Counted from the stretch's first letter, positions 35,801 through 44,877 are shown. The stretch: DNA of 64,000 nucleotides from Oceanobacter sp045430275 (GCA_045430275.1 JAILXU010000005.1:1-64000), one strand, 5' to 3'. Translations and numbers: made by a program. The notes: a model not told the origin generated them from the sequence alone.

Positions 35801-35829
35801 TTTTATCAAATACTTTGGACAGTTTGATC
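35801..35829. promoter_or_regulatory. TTTTATCAAA ... TTTGATC inverted repeat ahead of acyl-CoA synthetase
   Basis: TATCAAA and TTTGATC face each other across 12 bases, about 70 bases before the synthetase ATG. The left arm is the exact reverse complement of TTTGATAAAA at 34658-34667 in the other promoter region of this cluster. Confidence 0.4.
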
Positions 35830-35896
35830 ATTGTTCCAGCGCAGTGATACCGCCACCCTGTTTGTTGCCGAACAACAATAAAAAGGGCCTGTCATC

Positions 35897-37480
35897 ATGT
35901 TACCTGAAGTCGAAATTGCCACACTGAACACCATTGGCGATGGTCTGCGCCGATCCGCCAAACGCTTTGCGGACAAGGAAGCGCTTATCTTTCAACAACG
36001 TCGCTGGACGTACCAGCAACTGGATCACGCAGTGAATCGGGTGGCGAATTTTCTGCTGCGGAGCGGTTTGCACCAGGGTGATCGGGTTGCAGCCTATGGC
36101 AAAAACTCGGACGCCTACCTGCTGCTGTTTCTGGCCTGTGCCCGCACCGGCATGATTCATGTGCCGATCAATTTTGCGCTGGTCAAAGAGGAATTGCTGT
36201 ATCTGCTGAAGCAGTCCGGGGCCGTCGCCATTTTTATGGACGAAGACCTCGCAGCCAATGTGGATGCGGTCGTCAAAGACACCACCGTGACTACAACGGG
36301 CACGCTTCACGCACAGACGCCAGTAGCGTCGCTGGCTGATATTTTGCGCATTGGCCAGTCCGATGCCGATCACCAGCCGCCTACGGTGACGGTACAAGAT
36401 ACGGACATTGCCCAGATTCTGTACACCTCTGGCACTACCTCGCACCCGAAAGGAGCCATGCACACCCATCGCGGGTTTATGGCCGAATACAGCAGTTGTA
36501 TCCAGCACCTGAACCTGACCTCGCAGGATCGTTCGCTGGCGGCTCTGCCGCTGTATCACTCAGCCCAGATGCACGTCTTTACCATGCCAGCCCTGATGAT
36601 GGGCGCGATGAGTTATATCCTGCAAGCGCCGCTGCCTGATCAGGTGTTTGAGGCCATCAGCAGCGAAAAACTGAACTCGGTCTTTGCTCCGCCAACGGTC
36701 TGGATCGGACTGCTGCGCAACAGCGGCTTCGATCAGCATGACCTCAGCTCACTGGTGAACGTCTATTACGGCGCTTCGATCATGCCGGAACCGGTGGTGG
36801 CGGAACTGCAGCAGCGCTTGCCCGGTTGTCGCCTGTTTAACTGCTACGGTCAGAGTGAGATGGCACCGCTGGCTACCGTTCTGGCACCGGAAGAACAGGA
36901 AGGGCGACTGGCGTCCATTGGCAAACCGATCATGTCGGTTGAAACCCGGATTGTTGATCCCCTGACCATGGAAGACTGCCCGCCGGGAGAGCGGGGAGAG
37001 ATTGTCCACCGCTCGCCGCACGTGATGGTGGGATACTGGGACAAGCCGGAGCAAACTGCCGAAGCCTTTGCCGGGGGCTGGTTTCATTCTGGCGATCTGG
37101 CCTATGCCGATGACGAAGGCTATATCTACATCGTCGATCGCATCAAGGACGTGGTGAACACCGGCGGCGTGCTGGTGGCCAGTCGTGACGTGGAAGAAGC
37201 GCTGTATCTTCACCCGGCTGTTGCCGAAGTCGCGGTGATTGGTACACCGCATGAGAAGTGGATTGAAGCAATCACCGCCGTGGTGGTATTCAAGGATGGC
37301 GAAACCGCCGACATTGAAGAACTGACCCAGCACTGCCAACAGCATCTGGCGTCTTTCAAAGTGCCGAAATCCTTTATCGTGACTGATGCCCTGCCTAAAA
37401 ATACGGCTGGAAAATTGCTCAAGCGAACGCTGCGAGAGCAGTACAACGAAGCGCAAATCGAGACGATCCTGCCGGTTTGA
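35897..37480 (+). CDS. acyl-CoA synthetase (AMP-forming)
   Basis: 527 residues of ANL-superfamily ligase: ILYTSGTTSHPKGAMHTH (ATP loop), NCYGQSEMAPLA, GWFHSGDLAYADDEGYIYIVDRIKDVVNTGG, and catalytic Lys region LPKNTAGKLLKRTLRE. It is shorter than FadD and lacks the FadD N-terminus, so it more likely acts on a medium-chain or aromatic acid. Together with the adjacent dehydrogenase, thiolase and AraC regulator it makes a small carboxylic-acid degradation module. Confidence 0.9.
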   Translation: MLPEVEIATLNTIGDGLRRSAKRFADKEALIFQQRRWTYQQLDHAVNRVANFLLRSGLHQGDRVAAYGKNSDAYLLLFLACARTGMIHVPINFALVKEELLYLLKQSGAVAIFMDEDLAANVDAVVKDTTVTTTGTLHAQTPVASLADILRIGQSDADHQPPTVTVQDTDIAQILYTSGTTSHPKGAMHTHRGFMAEYSSCIQHLNLTSQDRSLAALPLYHSAQMHVFTMPALMMGAMSYILQAPLPDQVFEAISSEKLNSVFAPPTVWIGLLRNSGFDQHDLSSLVNVYYGASIMPEPVVAELQQRLPGCRLFNCYGQSEMAPLATVLAPEEQEGRLASIGKPIMSVETRIVDPLTMEDCPPGERGEIVHRSPHVMVGYWDKPEQTAEAFAGGWFHSGDLAYADDEGYIYIVDRIKDVVNTGGVLVASRDVEEALYLHPAVAEVAVIGTPHEKWIEAITAVVVFKDGETADIEELTQHCQQHLASFKVPKSFIVTDALPKNTAGKLLKRTLREQYNEAQIETILPV

Positions 37481-37498
37481 TCATCTGAATCAAACCTT

Positions 37499-37518
37499 GC
37501 GGGCTGAAACAGGCCCGC
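37499..37518 (+). terminator. possible terminator hairpin after acyl-CoA synthetase
   Basis: GCGGGC-TGAAACAG-GCCCGC, 18 bases past the stop, with only a weak pyrimidine run after it. Marks the boundary with the tandem-repeat region. Confidence 0.5.
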
Positions 37519-37648
37519 TGATTTCCCTCCCTTTGGTCTGCTGTGCTCTGTTCTTGTGGTCACTATGTGCCAGGAATTTTGAATATATGGTAAAAGTGTC
37601 TTCAATCGCAGAAAGAATAAACCCTTTTAGTGCATAGGAGGCATTGGA

Positions 37649-39649
37649 ATGAATATTTCGAGGATAAAAAATACGGCTGAATGCCATTCCGGGCGTTGGT
37701 GCGGCATACCATCGGGCTTGCCGCTGTTTCGTCTGCCTGGGTGTGAGTTCCCGTACTATAGGATGACGTTCTCGGAGGGCTGGATCTTTGGTGCCTTGTC
37801 TGATGACAACGAGATTCTCAAGGTGGATAGGTTCACCGGAGAAATAGTGGCCCGGGTGACCCTCGAACACGAACCACGAGGCTCTAGCCCAGAGGTTGGT
37901 GCTCGCTACCTGGCAAATTTCCCGTATGTGATGGACGTTGAAACCCTGGAGGTGGTCTTTGATGCCCACAGGGTCAATAGCGAGGTGGCAACCTTGTGGC
38001 GCGCTGTGGCTATCTATCTTGGTGAGAACTACTGCATTTTTCGAGAGCGATATAGGGGTGTGGAAACGGGCTGGTTTGTGGTCAATCTTGACACGATGGA
38101 AGGTGAATATCTGCAAACCGATATCAGCTTGCCCCGATGGTTATTGACTCGCCCTGATGTTTTGGCCTGCCAGTGTGGAGACGACGTTCAGCTGCGCGAC
38201 TTTGCCAGTCAGCAGGTACTGGCCAGCAAACCGCTGGAGGGTATTTCAAGCATTCTCTGTGATAACAGCTTGGTTGAGGTCCGTACCAAAAATGGAGATT
38301 GCTATTATCTCGATCCGGAGGATTTGTCCGAGATTCTGGTCATCAATACCGCTGATTGCAGGCCGCCGGAGTCCCCTTCCTGGTGGAAGGACGACCGACT
38401 TTCTCCAATAGCACATCGATTTGGGCAAATAGATCCTGATATTCCAGCCGATATGTTTGCCGTTTATCACTGGCGTCAGCAGCGCTTGCTTTGGAAATCG
38501 CTGCACCGGACATGTAAGGCATTAGGGACGGCGGGCGATTTAATGTTTTTGAATATCAATGACCAGCGTCTGGTCGCCGTGGATAAATGGACCGGAGAGC
38601 ATATCTGGGAACTGCCAGAAGAATTCAGCCAGTCCTCTGTGCGGTTTTGGGGGAACCACATTTACATCTCTGGCTGCCCGGCCAACGGAGAGGTCGAATT
38701 CCGCTGCTATCGGTGGCAACAGCCTTATATCTCGCCTGCTCGTCCCAGCTCACCGAATGATCTTTGGGTGATCCCTGAGCTTGTACCAGAGGGTGAAGCC
38801 ATCATGGATTCGGTGTTGGTGGCTACGCCAGACCAGATGCCGGAAGCCCCACAATACCCCGGTATTGCTCCGGCGAAGGAATATCCAGATCTAGAAACCT
38901 TGATGGAAGAAGAATATGTCTATCAATGGTACGACAAGGCAGAATCGGTCAGCCCGGATGGGTGCTGGAAAATACTGGGATTAATCGATAATGACCATGA
39001 ATTGGAAACCCAGTATTTGGTCCTTCAGGATCAAATAACCGGCCGTTGTCGGCGGTTAGCCGACAGGCGTGCATCTTCCCCTGAATATCGTTGTGACGAC
39101 TTTTTTGATCGTGGTTTTTTCAGTGCGATTAGCTGGGACGAGCGTGGTGTGGTTCTCTGGACAGAAGGACGTTTGGGTCTGGGTCATCTCGAGATTGATG
39201 TCGCGTCCGCCAGCTTTGAGTTGACCGAGTGGGGAATTTGGCCCGAAGACGATGTTGAAGAATACTGGGGTATTGGTCGGGAGGAAACCGCTACTGGCCG
39301 TTGTTGGTGCCTCAGTCGTTTTCAGCTGGGGCAAAGAGACCAGGTATTGCAACGAACCTATGCCGATGAATTCTGGCCAGAAAAAGGATGGGTTCGAATA
39401 GACGAAAGCAATCCTCTTGAATCGTCGATGCAACAACCCTTCGATAAATTCGGAGACCCGGACTTTAAGAAAAAACTGGTTGTGGTCAAATGCCCAGATG
39501 GCGACAGCACCACGCCGGTATTGATCACCTCAGCAGCAGATGAGGCGTTTACGCAAGAGGTGATGGCCAAACTGAAAGCCGAGGAATTAACCCTACCGAT
39601 GGGCCTGGAAGGCGATGACCTGGGCGGTAAACTTCGGGTTGCGTGTTAA
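37649..39649 (+). CDS. uncharacterised propeller-like protein, tandem copy 1
   Basis: 666 residues, AGGAGG seven bases before the ATG. No signal peptide or membrane span, so probably cytoplasmic. I recognise no named family. Repeated strand motifs with a D-x-x-T/S-G-E core (LKVDRFTGEIVARVTLE, VVNLDTMEGEYLQTD, LVAVDKWTGEHIWELPEEF) and many Trp residues look like PQQ/WD-type beta-propeller blades. A conserved N-terminal motif, WCGIPSGLPLFRLPG, and a C-terminal WPEDDVEEYWGIGREETATG are shared by all copies. Closely similar to copy 3. Function unknown. Confidence 0.75.
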   Translation: MNISRIKNTAECHSGRWCGIPSGLPLFRLPGCEFPYYRMTFSEGWIFGALSDDNEILKVDRFTGEIVARVTLEHEPRGSSPEVGARYLANFPYVMDVETLEVVFDAHRVNSEVATLWRAVAIYLGENYCIFRERYRGVETGWFVVNLDTMEGEYLQTDISLPRWLLTRPDVLACQCGDDVQLRDFASQQVLASKPLEGISSILCDNSLVEVRTKNGDCYYLDPEDLSEILVINTADCRPPESPSWWKDDRLSPIAHRFGQIDPDIPADMFAVYHWRQQRLLWKSLHRTCKALGTAGDLMFLNINDQRLVAVDKWTGEHIWELPEEFSQSSVRFWGNHIYISGCPANGEVEFRCYRWQQPYISPARPSSPNDLWVIPELVPEGEAIMDSVLVATPDQMPEAPQYPGIAPAKEYPDLETLMEEEYVYQWYDKAESVSPDGCWKILGLIDNDHELETQYLVLQDQITGRCRRLADRRASSPEYRCDDFFDRGFFSAISWDERGVVLWTEGRLGLGHLEIDVASASFELTEWGIWPEDDVEEYWGIGREETATGRCWCLSRFQLGQRDQVLQRTYADEFWPEKGWVRIDESNPLESSMQQPFDKFGDPDFKKKLVVVKCPDGDSTTPVLITSAADEAFTQEVMAKLKAEELTLPMGLEGDDLGGKLRVAC

Positions 39650-39660
39650 CAAAATCGTTG

Positions 39661-39761
39661 GCAACTTTTGCTGGCTTGTAGAATGGAATATCCCTGATCG
39701 AGAACAGGCTTGCTGCCTCAAGTCTGAACTCGGGCGTGAAGGAACGACGCTGTCTTTTCAC
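39661..39761 (-). pseudogene. IS3-family orfA remnant in spacer 1
   Basis: From GTG 39761 on the minus strand the translation reads VKRQRRSFTPEFRLEAASL, the N-terminus typical of IS3-family OrfA transposase proteins. The frame then breaks: restoring one base after the Leu codon gives VLDQGYSILQASKS, the expected continuation. Only about 100 bases remain, with no orfB or intact ends. The same fragment and the same frameshift are in spacer 2. Confidence 0.75.
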
Positions 39762-39889
39762 TGAACACTTCCTGGGTGGCAAGATGCCCACCTGAGTATC
39801 CGGGATTATTAAGCCAATACAGACCACGGCCATAAACGCTTCGACAACCGTAGAACGAGTAAACCATTCAATGCATAGGAGGCATTGGA

Positions 39890-41896
39890 ATGAATATTTC
39901 GAGGATAAAAAATACGGCTGAATGCCATTCCGGGCGTTGGTGCGGCATTCCTTCGGGCTTTCCGTTATTCCGAATTGAATTACTACCCTATTGGCTCCAA
40001 CAGCCAGTATTTTCGGGTGCTTATGTATTTAATGAATCGTCGTTGAACAATGACGTTGCCAAACATCACCGTTTAAGCGGAGACGTTCTGGCTCATATTA
40101 CTCTGGAGCAGTCATGGTCGACTTATCCTCCGATAGCCACACCTTCTCATTTTATCATGGGGTCGCCTTATGTGCAGGATGCCGATACCCTGCAAGTGCT
40201 TTTTGACCTGGGCTCCCTTGAGGTTGGTGAAGATATTTCCTGGAATGGAGCGCATTGTGCTCTCGGTAATCAGTACTGCATTTTTGAGCCCAGAGATGCC
40301 ACTACCGGATACTGGGCGGTTATTAATCTGGGGACTCTTAAAGGGGAGCTGAGGCAATCTGATGCGAGTTTGCCTTGCTGGTTGTTAACCCACCCTGGTG
40401 TGTTAGCTTGCAAGTATGGTGATGAAGTGCAGTTGCGCGACTTTGAACACCAGCAGGTGCTGGCTCGTAAACCCCTGGAAGGTATTTCACAGATTAAATG
40501 TGATAACGGCCTGGTTGAAGTCATTACCAAAGATAAAGATCGCTATTTTCTTAACCCTGAGGATTTATCTGAAGTTCAGACGATTACATTTTCAAATACA
40601 GAGCCTGAAAATGACCGAGGTGGCTGGTTAGATAGCGACCGGTTTTCTCCATTAACGCATCGTTTTGGACGCATCGATTCTGATATTCCAGCCGATATAT
40701 TTGCCGTTTATCACTGGCGTCAGCAGCGGTTTCTCTGGAAAACCCTGTATCGAAATTGTGAGGTGCTTGGGGTCGCTGGGGATTTAATGTTTCTGGCTAT
40801 CAACAGACATCTGAATAATGATACTCAACGCCTGATTGCGGTTGATAAATGGACTGGCAATACACAATGGGAATTACCGGAAGTTTTTACTGCTCTTCAG
40901 GTGTGGTTCTGTGGTCATCACATTTATATCACTGGCTGGCCACCTAAAGGAAAAGGCGAAGTGCGCTGCTATCAATGGCAGGAACCGTATATTTCTGCTG
41001 CTCGTCCCAGCTCATCGAATGATCTTTGGGTCATACCCGAAATTGCCCCGGAAGAGATCGTGATCGATTCATCGCTGCTGGAAACACCTCGGCAAATGCC
41101 GGATGCACCATCCTGGCCAGATATGCCTAAAGCCAGGGAATATACGGGTTTGATTGCCGTCATGGATCGTACCTACACCTATGAGTTTGAGTACGTCTAC
41201 AGCCCTGGTCGCCGTTGGAAATTGTCTGTCATAGTCGATGAACATGGGGCTGACGATGGGCAACATCTGGTTTTGCAGGACGTGGCAACCGGTCGTTGTC
41301 GGCTATTGGTTGATACGGAAAGTTCGACTAAGGATTCCAGAATCGACGATTTTTTTGACCGCGGATGTTTTGACTATCCTATTTGGGATGAACGTGGCGT
41401 CGTTCTTTGGAACAGCGTCAATGGGCTGATTCATCTCGATGTGAATGTTGAGACTGCCAACTGTTATATGACCTTTTGGGGAATGTGGCCCGAAGACGAT
41501 GTTGAAGAATACTGGGGCATTGGTCGGGAGGAAACCGCGACTGGCCGTTGTTGGTGCTTCAATCGTTTTCAGCTGGGGCAAAGAGATCAGGTATTGCAAC
41601 GAACCTATGCCGATGAGTTCTGGCCAGAAAAAGGATGGGTTCGAATAGACGAAAGCAATTCTCTTGAATCGTCGATGCAACAACCCTTCGATAAATTCGG
41701 AGACCCGGACTTTAAGAAAAAACTGGTTGTGGTCAAATGCCCGGATGGCGACAGCAGCACGCCGGTATTGATCACCTCAGCAGCGGATGAGGTGTTTACA
41801 CAAGAGGTGATGGCCAAACTGAAAGCCGGGGAATTAACCCTGCCGATAGGCCTGGAAGGCGATGACCTGGGCGGCAAACTTCGGGTTGCGTGTTAA
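39890..41896 (+). CDS. uncharacterised propeller-like protein, mosaic tandem copy 2
   Basis: 668 residues, same start context and first ~35 residues as copy 1. The stretch from about 36 to 505 is clearly homologous but diverged (for example ADIFAVYHWRQQRFLWKTLY versus ADMFAVYHWRQQRLLWKSLH), and from WPEDDVEEYWGIGREETATG to the end it is almost identical to copies 1 and 3. This pattern of homogenised ends around a diverged centre points to gene conversion or recombination between copies. The diverged centre may alter specificity. Reading frame is intact, so selection seems to maintain it. Function unknown. Confidence 0.75.
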   Translation: MNISRIKNTAECHSGRWCGIPSGFPLFRIELLPYWLQQPVFSGAYVFNESSLNNDVAKHHRLSGDVLAHITLEQSWSTYPPIATPSHFIMGSPYVQDADTLQVLFDLGSLEVGEDISWNGAHCALGNQYCIFEPRDATTGYWAVINLGTLKGELRQSDASLPCWLLTHPGVLACKYGDEVQLRDFEHQQVLARKPLEGISQIKCDNGLVEVITKDKDRYFLNPEDLSEVQTITFSNTEPENDRGGWLDSDRFSPLTHRFGRIDSDIPADIFAVYHWRQQRFLWKTLYRNCEVLGVAGDLMFLAINRHLNNDTQRLIAVDKWTGNTQWELPEVFTALQVWFCGHHIYITGWPPKGKGEVRCYQWQEPYISAARPSSSNDLWVIPEIAPEEIVIDSSLLETPRQMPDAPSWPDMPKAREYTGLIAVMDRTYTYEFEYVYSPGRRWKLSVIVDEHGADDGQHLVLQDVATGRCRLLVDTESSTKDSRIDDFFDRGCFDYPIWDERGVVLWNSVNGLIHLDVNVETANCYMTFWGMWPEDDVEEYWGIGREETATGRCWCFNRFQLGQRDQVLQRTYADEFWPEKGWVRIDESNSLESSMQQPFDKFGDPDFKKKLVVVKCPDGDSSTPVLITSAADEVFTQEVMAKLKAGELTLPIGLEGDDLGGKLRVAC

Positions 41897-41907
41897 CAAA
41901 ATCGCTG

Positions 41908-42008
41908 GCAACTTTTGTTGGCTTGTAGAATGGAATATCCCTGATCGAGAACAGGCTTGCTGCCTCAAGTCTGAACTCGGGCGTGAAGGAACGACGCTGT
42001 CTTTTCAC
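41908..42008 (-). pseudogene. IS3-family orfA remnant in spacer 2
   Basis: Same ~100-base fragment as at 39661-39761, shifted by 2247 bases, with the same missing base after the Leu codon. It was therefore already broken before the unit duplicated. Confidence 0.75.
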
Positions 42009-42136
42009 TGAACACTTCCTGGGTGGCAAGATGCCCACCTGAGTATCCGGGATTATTAAGCCACTACAGACCACGGCCATAAATGCTTCGACAACCGTAG
42101 AACGAGTAAACCATTCCGTGCATAGGAGATCTTGGA

Positions 42137-44140
42137 GTGAATAAATTACCGACTCTGTATAGTCCCGAAATATCTGCTGAACTCTGGTGCGGCATACCAT
42201 CGGGCTTGCCGCTGTTTCGTCTGCCTGGGGGTGAGTTCCCGTACTATAGGATGACGTTCTCGGAGGGCTGGATCTTTGGTGCCTTGTCTGATGACAACGA
42301 GATTCTCAAGGTGGATCGGTTCACCGGAGAAATAGTGGCCCGGGTGACCCTCGAACACGAACCACGAGGCTCTAGCCCAGAGGTTGGTGCTCGCTACCTG
42401 GCAAGTTTCCCGTATGTGATGGACGTTGAAACCCTGGAGGTGGTCTTTGATGCCCACAGGGTCAATAGCGAGGTGGCAACCTTGTGGCGCGCTGTGGCTA
42501 TCTATCTTGGTGAGAACTACTGCATTTTTCGAGAGCGATATAGGGGTGTGGAAGCGGGCTGGTTTGTGGTCAATCTTGACACGATGGAAGGTGAATATCT
42601 GCAAACCGATATCAGCTTGCCCCGATGGTTATTGACTCGCCCTGATGTTTTGGCCTGCCAGTGTGGAGACGACGTTCAGCTGCGTGACTTTGCCAGTCAG
42701 CAGGTGCTGGCCAGTAAACCGCTGGAGGGTATTTCAAGCATTCTCTGTGATAACGGCTTGGTTGAGGTCCGTACCAAAAATGGAGATTGCTATTATCTCG
42801 ATCCGGAGGATTTGTCCGAGATTCTGGTCATCAATACCGCTGATTGCAGGCCGCCGGAGTCCCCTTCCTGGTGGAAGGACGACCGATTTTCTCCAATGGC
42901 ACATCGATTTGGGCAAATAGATCCTGATATTCCAGCCGATATGTTTGCCGTTTATCACTGGCGTCAGCAGCGCTTGCTTTGGAAATCGCTGCACCGGACA
43001 TGTAAGGCATTAGGGACGGCGGGCGATTTAATGTTTTTGAATATCAATGACCAGCGTCTGGTCGCCGTGGATAAATGGACCGGAGAGCATATCTGGGAAC
43101 TGCCAGAAGAATTCAGCCAGTCCTCTGTGCGGTTTTGGGGGAACCACATTTACATCTCTGGCTGCCCGGCCAACGGAGAGGTCGAATTCCGCTGCTATCG
43201 GTGGCAACAGCCTTATATCTCGCCTGCTCGTCCCAGCTCACCGAATGATCTTTGGGTGATCCCTGAGCTTGTACCAGAGGGTGAAGCCATCATGGATTCG
43301 GTGTTGGTGGCTACGCCAGACCAGATGCCGGAAGCCCCACAATACCCCGGTATTGCTCCGGCGAAGGAATATCCAGATCTAGAAACCTTGATGGAAGAAG
43401 AATATGTCTATCAATGGTACGACAAGGCAGAATCGGTCAGCCCGGATGGGTGCTGGAAAATACTGGGATTAATCGATAATGACCATGAATTGGAAACCCA
43501 GTATTTGGTCCTTCAGGATCAAATAACCGGCCGTTGTCGGCGGTTAGCCGACAGGCGTGCATCTTCCCCTGAATATCGTTGTGACGACTTTTTTGATCGT
43601 GGTTTTTTCAGTGCGATTAGCTGGGACGAGCGTGGTGTGGTTCTCTGGACAGAAGGACGTTTGGGTCTGGGTCATCTCGAGATTGATGTCGCGTCCGCCA
43701 GCTTTGAGTTGACCGAGTGGGGAATTTGGCCCGAAGACGATGTTGAAGAATACTGGGGTATTGGTCGGGAGGAAACCGCTACTGGCCGTTGTTGGTGCCT
43801 CAGTCGTTTTCAGCTGGGGCAAAGAGACCAGGTATTGCAACGAACCTATGCCGATGAATTCTGGCCAGAAAAAGGATGGGTTCGAATAGACGAAAGCAAT
43901 TCTCTTGAATCGTCGATGCAACAACCCTTCGATAAATCCGGAGACCCGGACTTTAAGAAAAAACTGGTTGTGGTCAAATGCCCGGATGGCGACAGCACCA
44001 CGCCGGTATTGATCACCTCGGCAGCGGATGAGGCGTTTACGCAAGAGGTGATGGCCAAGCTGAAAGCCGGGGAATTAACCCTGCCGATAGGTCTGGAAGA
44101 CGATGACCTGGGCGGCAAACTTCGGGTTGTGTGTGAATGA
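42137..44140 (+). CDS. uncharacterised propeller-like protein, tandem copy 3
   Basis: 667 residues starting at GTG 42137 with AGGAG nine bases ahead. The first ~17 residues (MNKLPTLYSPEISAELW) are unrelated to those of copies 1 and 2; the rest is about 98% identical to copy 1. Differences include Cys to Gly in LPGCEF/LPGGEF, Ser to Gly in DNSLVE/DNGLVE and Phe to Ser in DKFGD/DKSGD. The stop context also differs (RVVCE). It is either the oldest copy with its original N-terminus, or a recombinant at its 5' end. Confidence 0.75.
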   Translation: MNKLPTLYSPEISAELWCGIPSGLPLFRLPGGEFPYYRMTFSEGWIFGALSDDNEILKVDRFTGEIVARVTLEHEPRGSSPEVGARYLASFPYVMDVETLEVVFDAHRVNSEVATLWRAVAIYLGENYCIFRERYRGVEAGWFVVNLDTMEGEYLQTDISLPRWLLTRPDVLACQCGDDVQLRDFASQQVLASKPLEGISSILCDNGLVEVRTKNGDCYYLDPEDLSEILVINTADCRPPESPSWWKDDRFSPMAHRFGQIDPDIPADMFAVYHWRQQRLLWKSLHRTCKALGTAGDLMFLNINDQRLVAVDKWTGEHIWELPEEFSQSSVRFWGNHIYISGCPANGEVEFRCYRWQQPYISPARPSSPNDLWVIPELVPEGEAIMDSVLVATPDQMPEAPQYPGIAPAKEYPDLETLMEEEYVYQWYDKAESVSPDGCWKILGLIDNDHELETQYLVLQDQITGRCRRLADRRASSPEYRCDDFFDRGFFSAISWDERGVVLWTEGRLGLGHLEIDVASASFELTEWGIWPEDDVEEYWGIGREETATGRCWCLSRFQLGQRDQVLQRTYADEFWPEKGWVRIDESNSLESSMQQPFDKSGDPDFKKKLVVVKCPDGDSTTPVLITSAADEAFTQEVMAKLKAGELTLPIGLEDDDLGGKLRVVCE

Positions 44141-44161
44141 GATCACTGGCAATGGATGTAA

Positions 44162-44187
44162 CACCGGGATCTGGTTAGATTCCGGTG
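44162..44187. terminator. hairpin between convergent genes, no T-run
   Basis: CACCGGGATCT / AGATTCCGGTG with a GGTT loop (one G-U pair), 21 bases after copy 3. Strong stem, but no T-run on either side; possibly a 3'-end stabiliser. Confidence 0.45.
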
Positions 44188-44207
44188 CTGGTATAAAGGC
44201 TTAACAA

Positions 44208-44762
44208 TTAATGAACGAAATCGTCTGGATATTGTTCATCCAGTTTCTTTAGGTCGGCAAGAAATGCAGGGGGGAGTTTGAAATAACCATTATCAAAGTC
44301 GCCTGCAACTACATAAAGGTTGGCAGTCTCTATGTGAGGATTTAATATGGACCAAAGAAGCTCTATAAAACTCCAAGGTACGTGATCCCATTCTTCATTG
44401 GTTTTAATATCCATGTTTTTGCGCTCACCATTTAATGTAAATGACAAATGGAGTCTGCAGGGCTCGTTATCGTAATATACTTCAGATACGTTGCTAATAT
44501 TAATCAGGTCGCCAAGGAAAATATTCAATGTATCCAGTTTGTTTTTATAGTAATTGTCATCCTGATAAAAGTTACAATCATCATAAGTGTCTACCTTGAA
44601 CACTTTGAGGCCACAATATTCAAATATACTGATGATCATTCCATGTTCAATGTATTCATCAATATCTTTTTGAGTCGGCATTGTGTCAACGATCTGGTGT
44701 TTTTTGGCCAGTTCAAGAAAAGCCTTGTTCCATTTTATCAAATCTGGATGTTCGTGATACAT
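44208..44762 (-). CDS. AT-rich hypothetical protein
   Basis: 184 residues with AAAGGAA before the ATG. Codon use is far more AT-rich than its neighbours (many Asn, Ile, Lys, Tyr), suggesting horizontal origin. No signal peptide, membrane segment or known motif. The size, acidic character and mixed alpha/beta pattern are those of many immunity-type or phage accessory proteins, but no toxin gene is present beside it. It faces the tandem propeller-like array and ends the accessory region. Confidence 0.6.
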   Translation of the reverse strand: MYHEHPDLIKWNKAFLELAKKHQIVDTMPTQKDIDEYIEHGMIISIFEYCGLKVFKVDTYDDCNFYQDDNYYKNKLDTLNIFLGDLINISNVSEVYYDNEPCRLHLSFTLNGERKNMDIKTNEEWDHVPWSFIELLWSILNPHIETANLYVVAGDFDNGYFKLPPAFLADLKKLDEQYPDDFVH

Positions 44763-44877
44763 ACGATTTCCTTTCCGTCAGGTGTCTTGTTCATCATGAA
44801 GATTGTGGGAATGTACTCTGAATAGGCTTGTCAGATGAAAACTGCTCAGGACAAACGCCGGATTTATTTACATCAGC

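Larger units (their letters stand above)
37629..44140 (+). repeat. triple tandem duplication, ~2.24-kb unit
   Basis: Three gene-plus-spacer units start at 37649, 39890 and 42137 (steps 2241 and 2247). Units begin with a shared ribosome-site segment (GCATAGGAGG in 1 and 2). Spacers 39650-39889 and 41897-42136 differ at only a few positions. Genes 1 and 3 differ at roughly a dozen residues beyond the N-terminal 17; gene 2 matches them closely only for its first ~35 residues and its last ~160, suggesting gene conversion of the ends. After copy 3 the spacer similarity ends within about 20 bases. Confidence 0.9.

Noticed and set aside
39549..39833. Intact small protein containing the IS3 OrfA-like segment
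   Set aside because: The similarity breaks by a frameshift after ~20 residues and the frame overlaps the end of copy 1, so it is a remnant, not a gene.
37649..44140. CRISPR or phage integration as the cause of the large repeats
   Set aside because: Repeats are whole genes with spacers, without short regular repeats, integrase, or attachment-site duplication.
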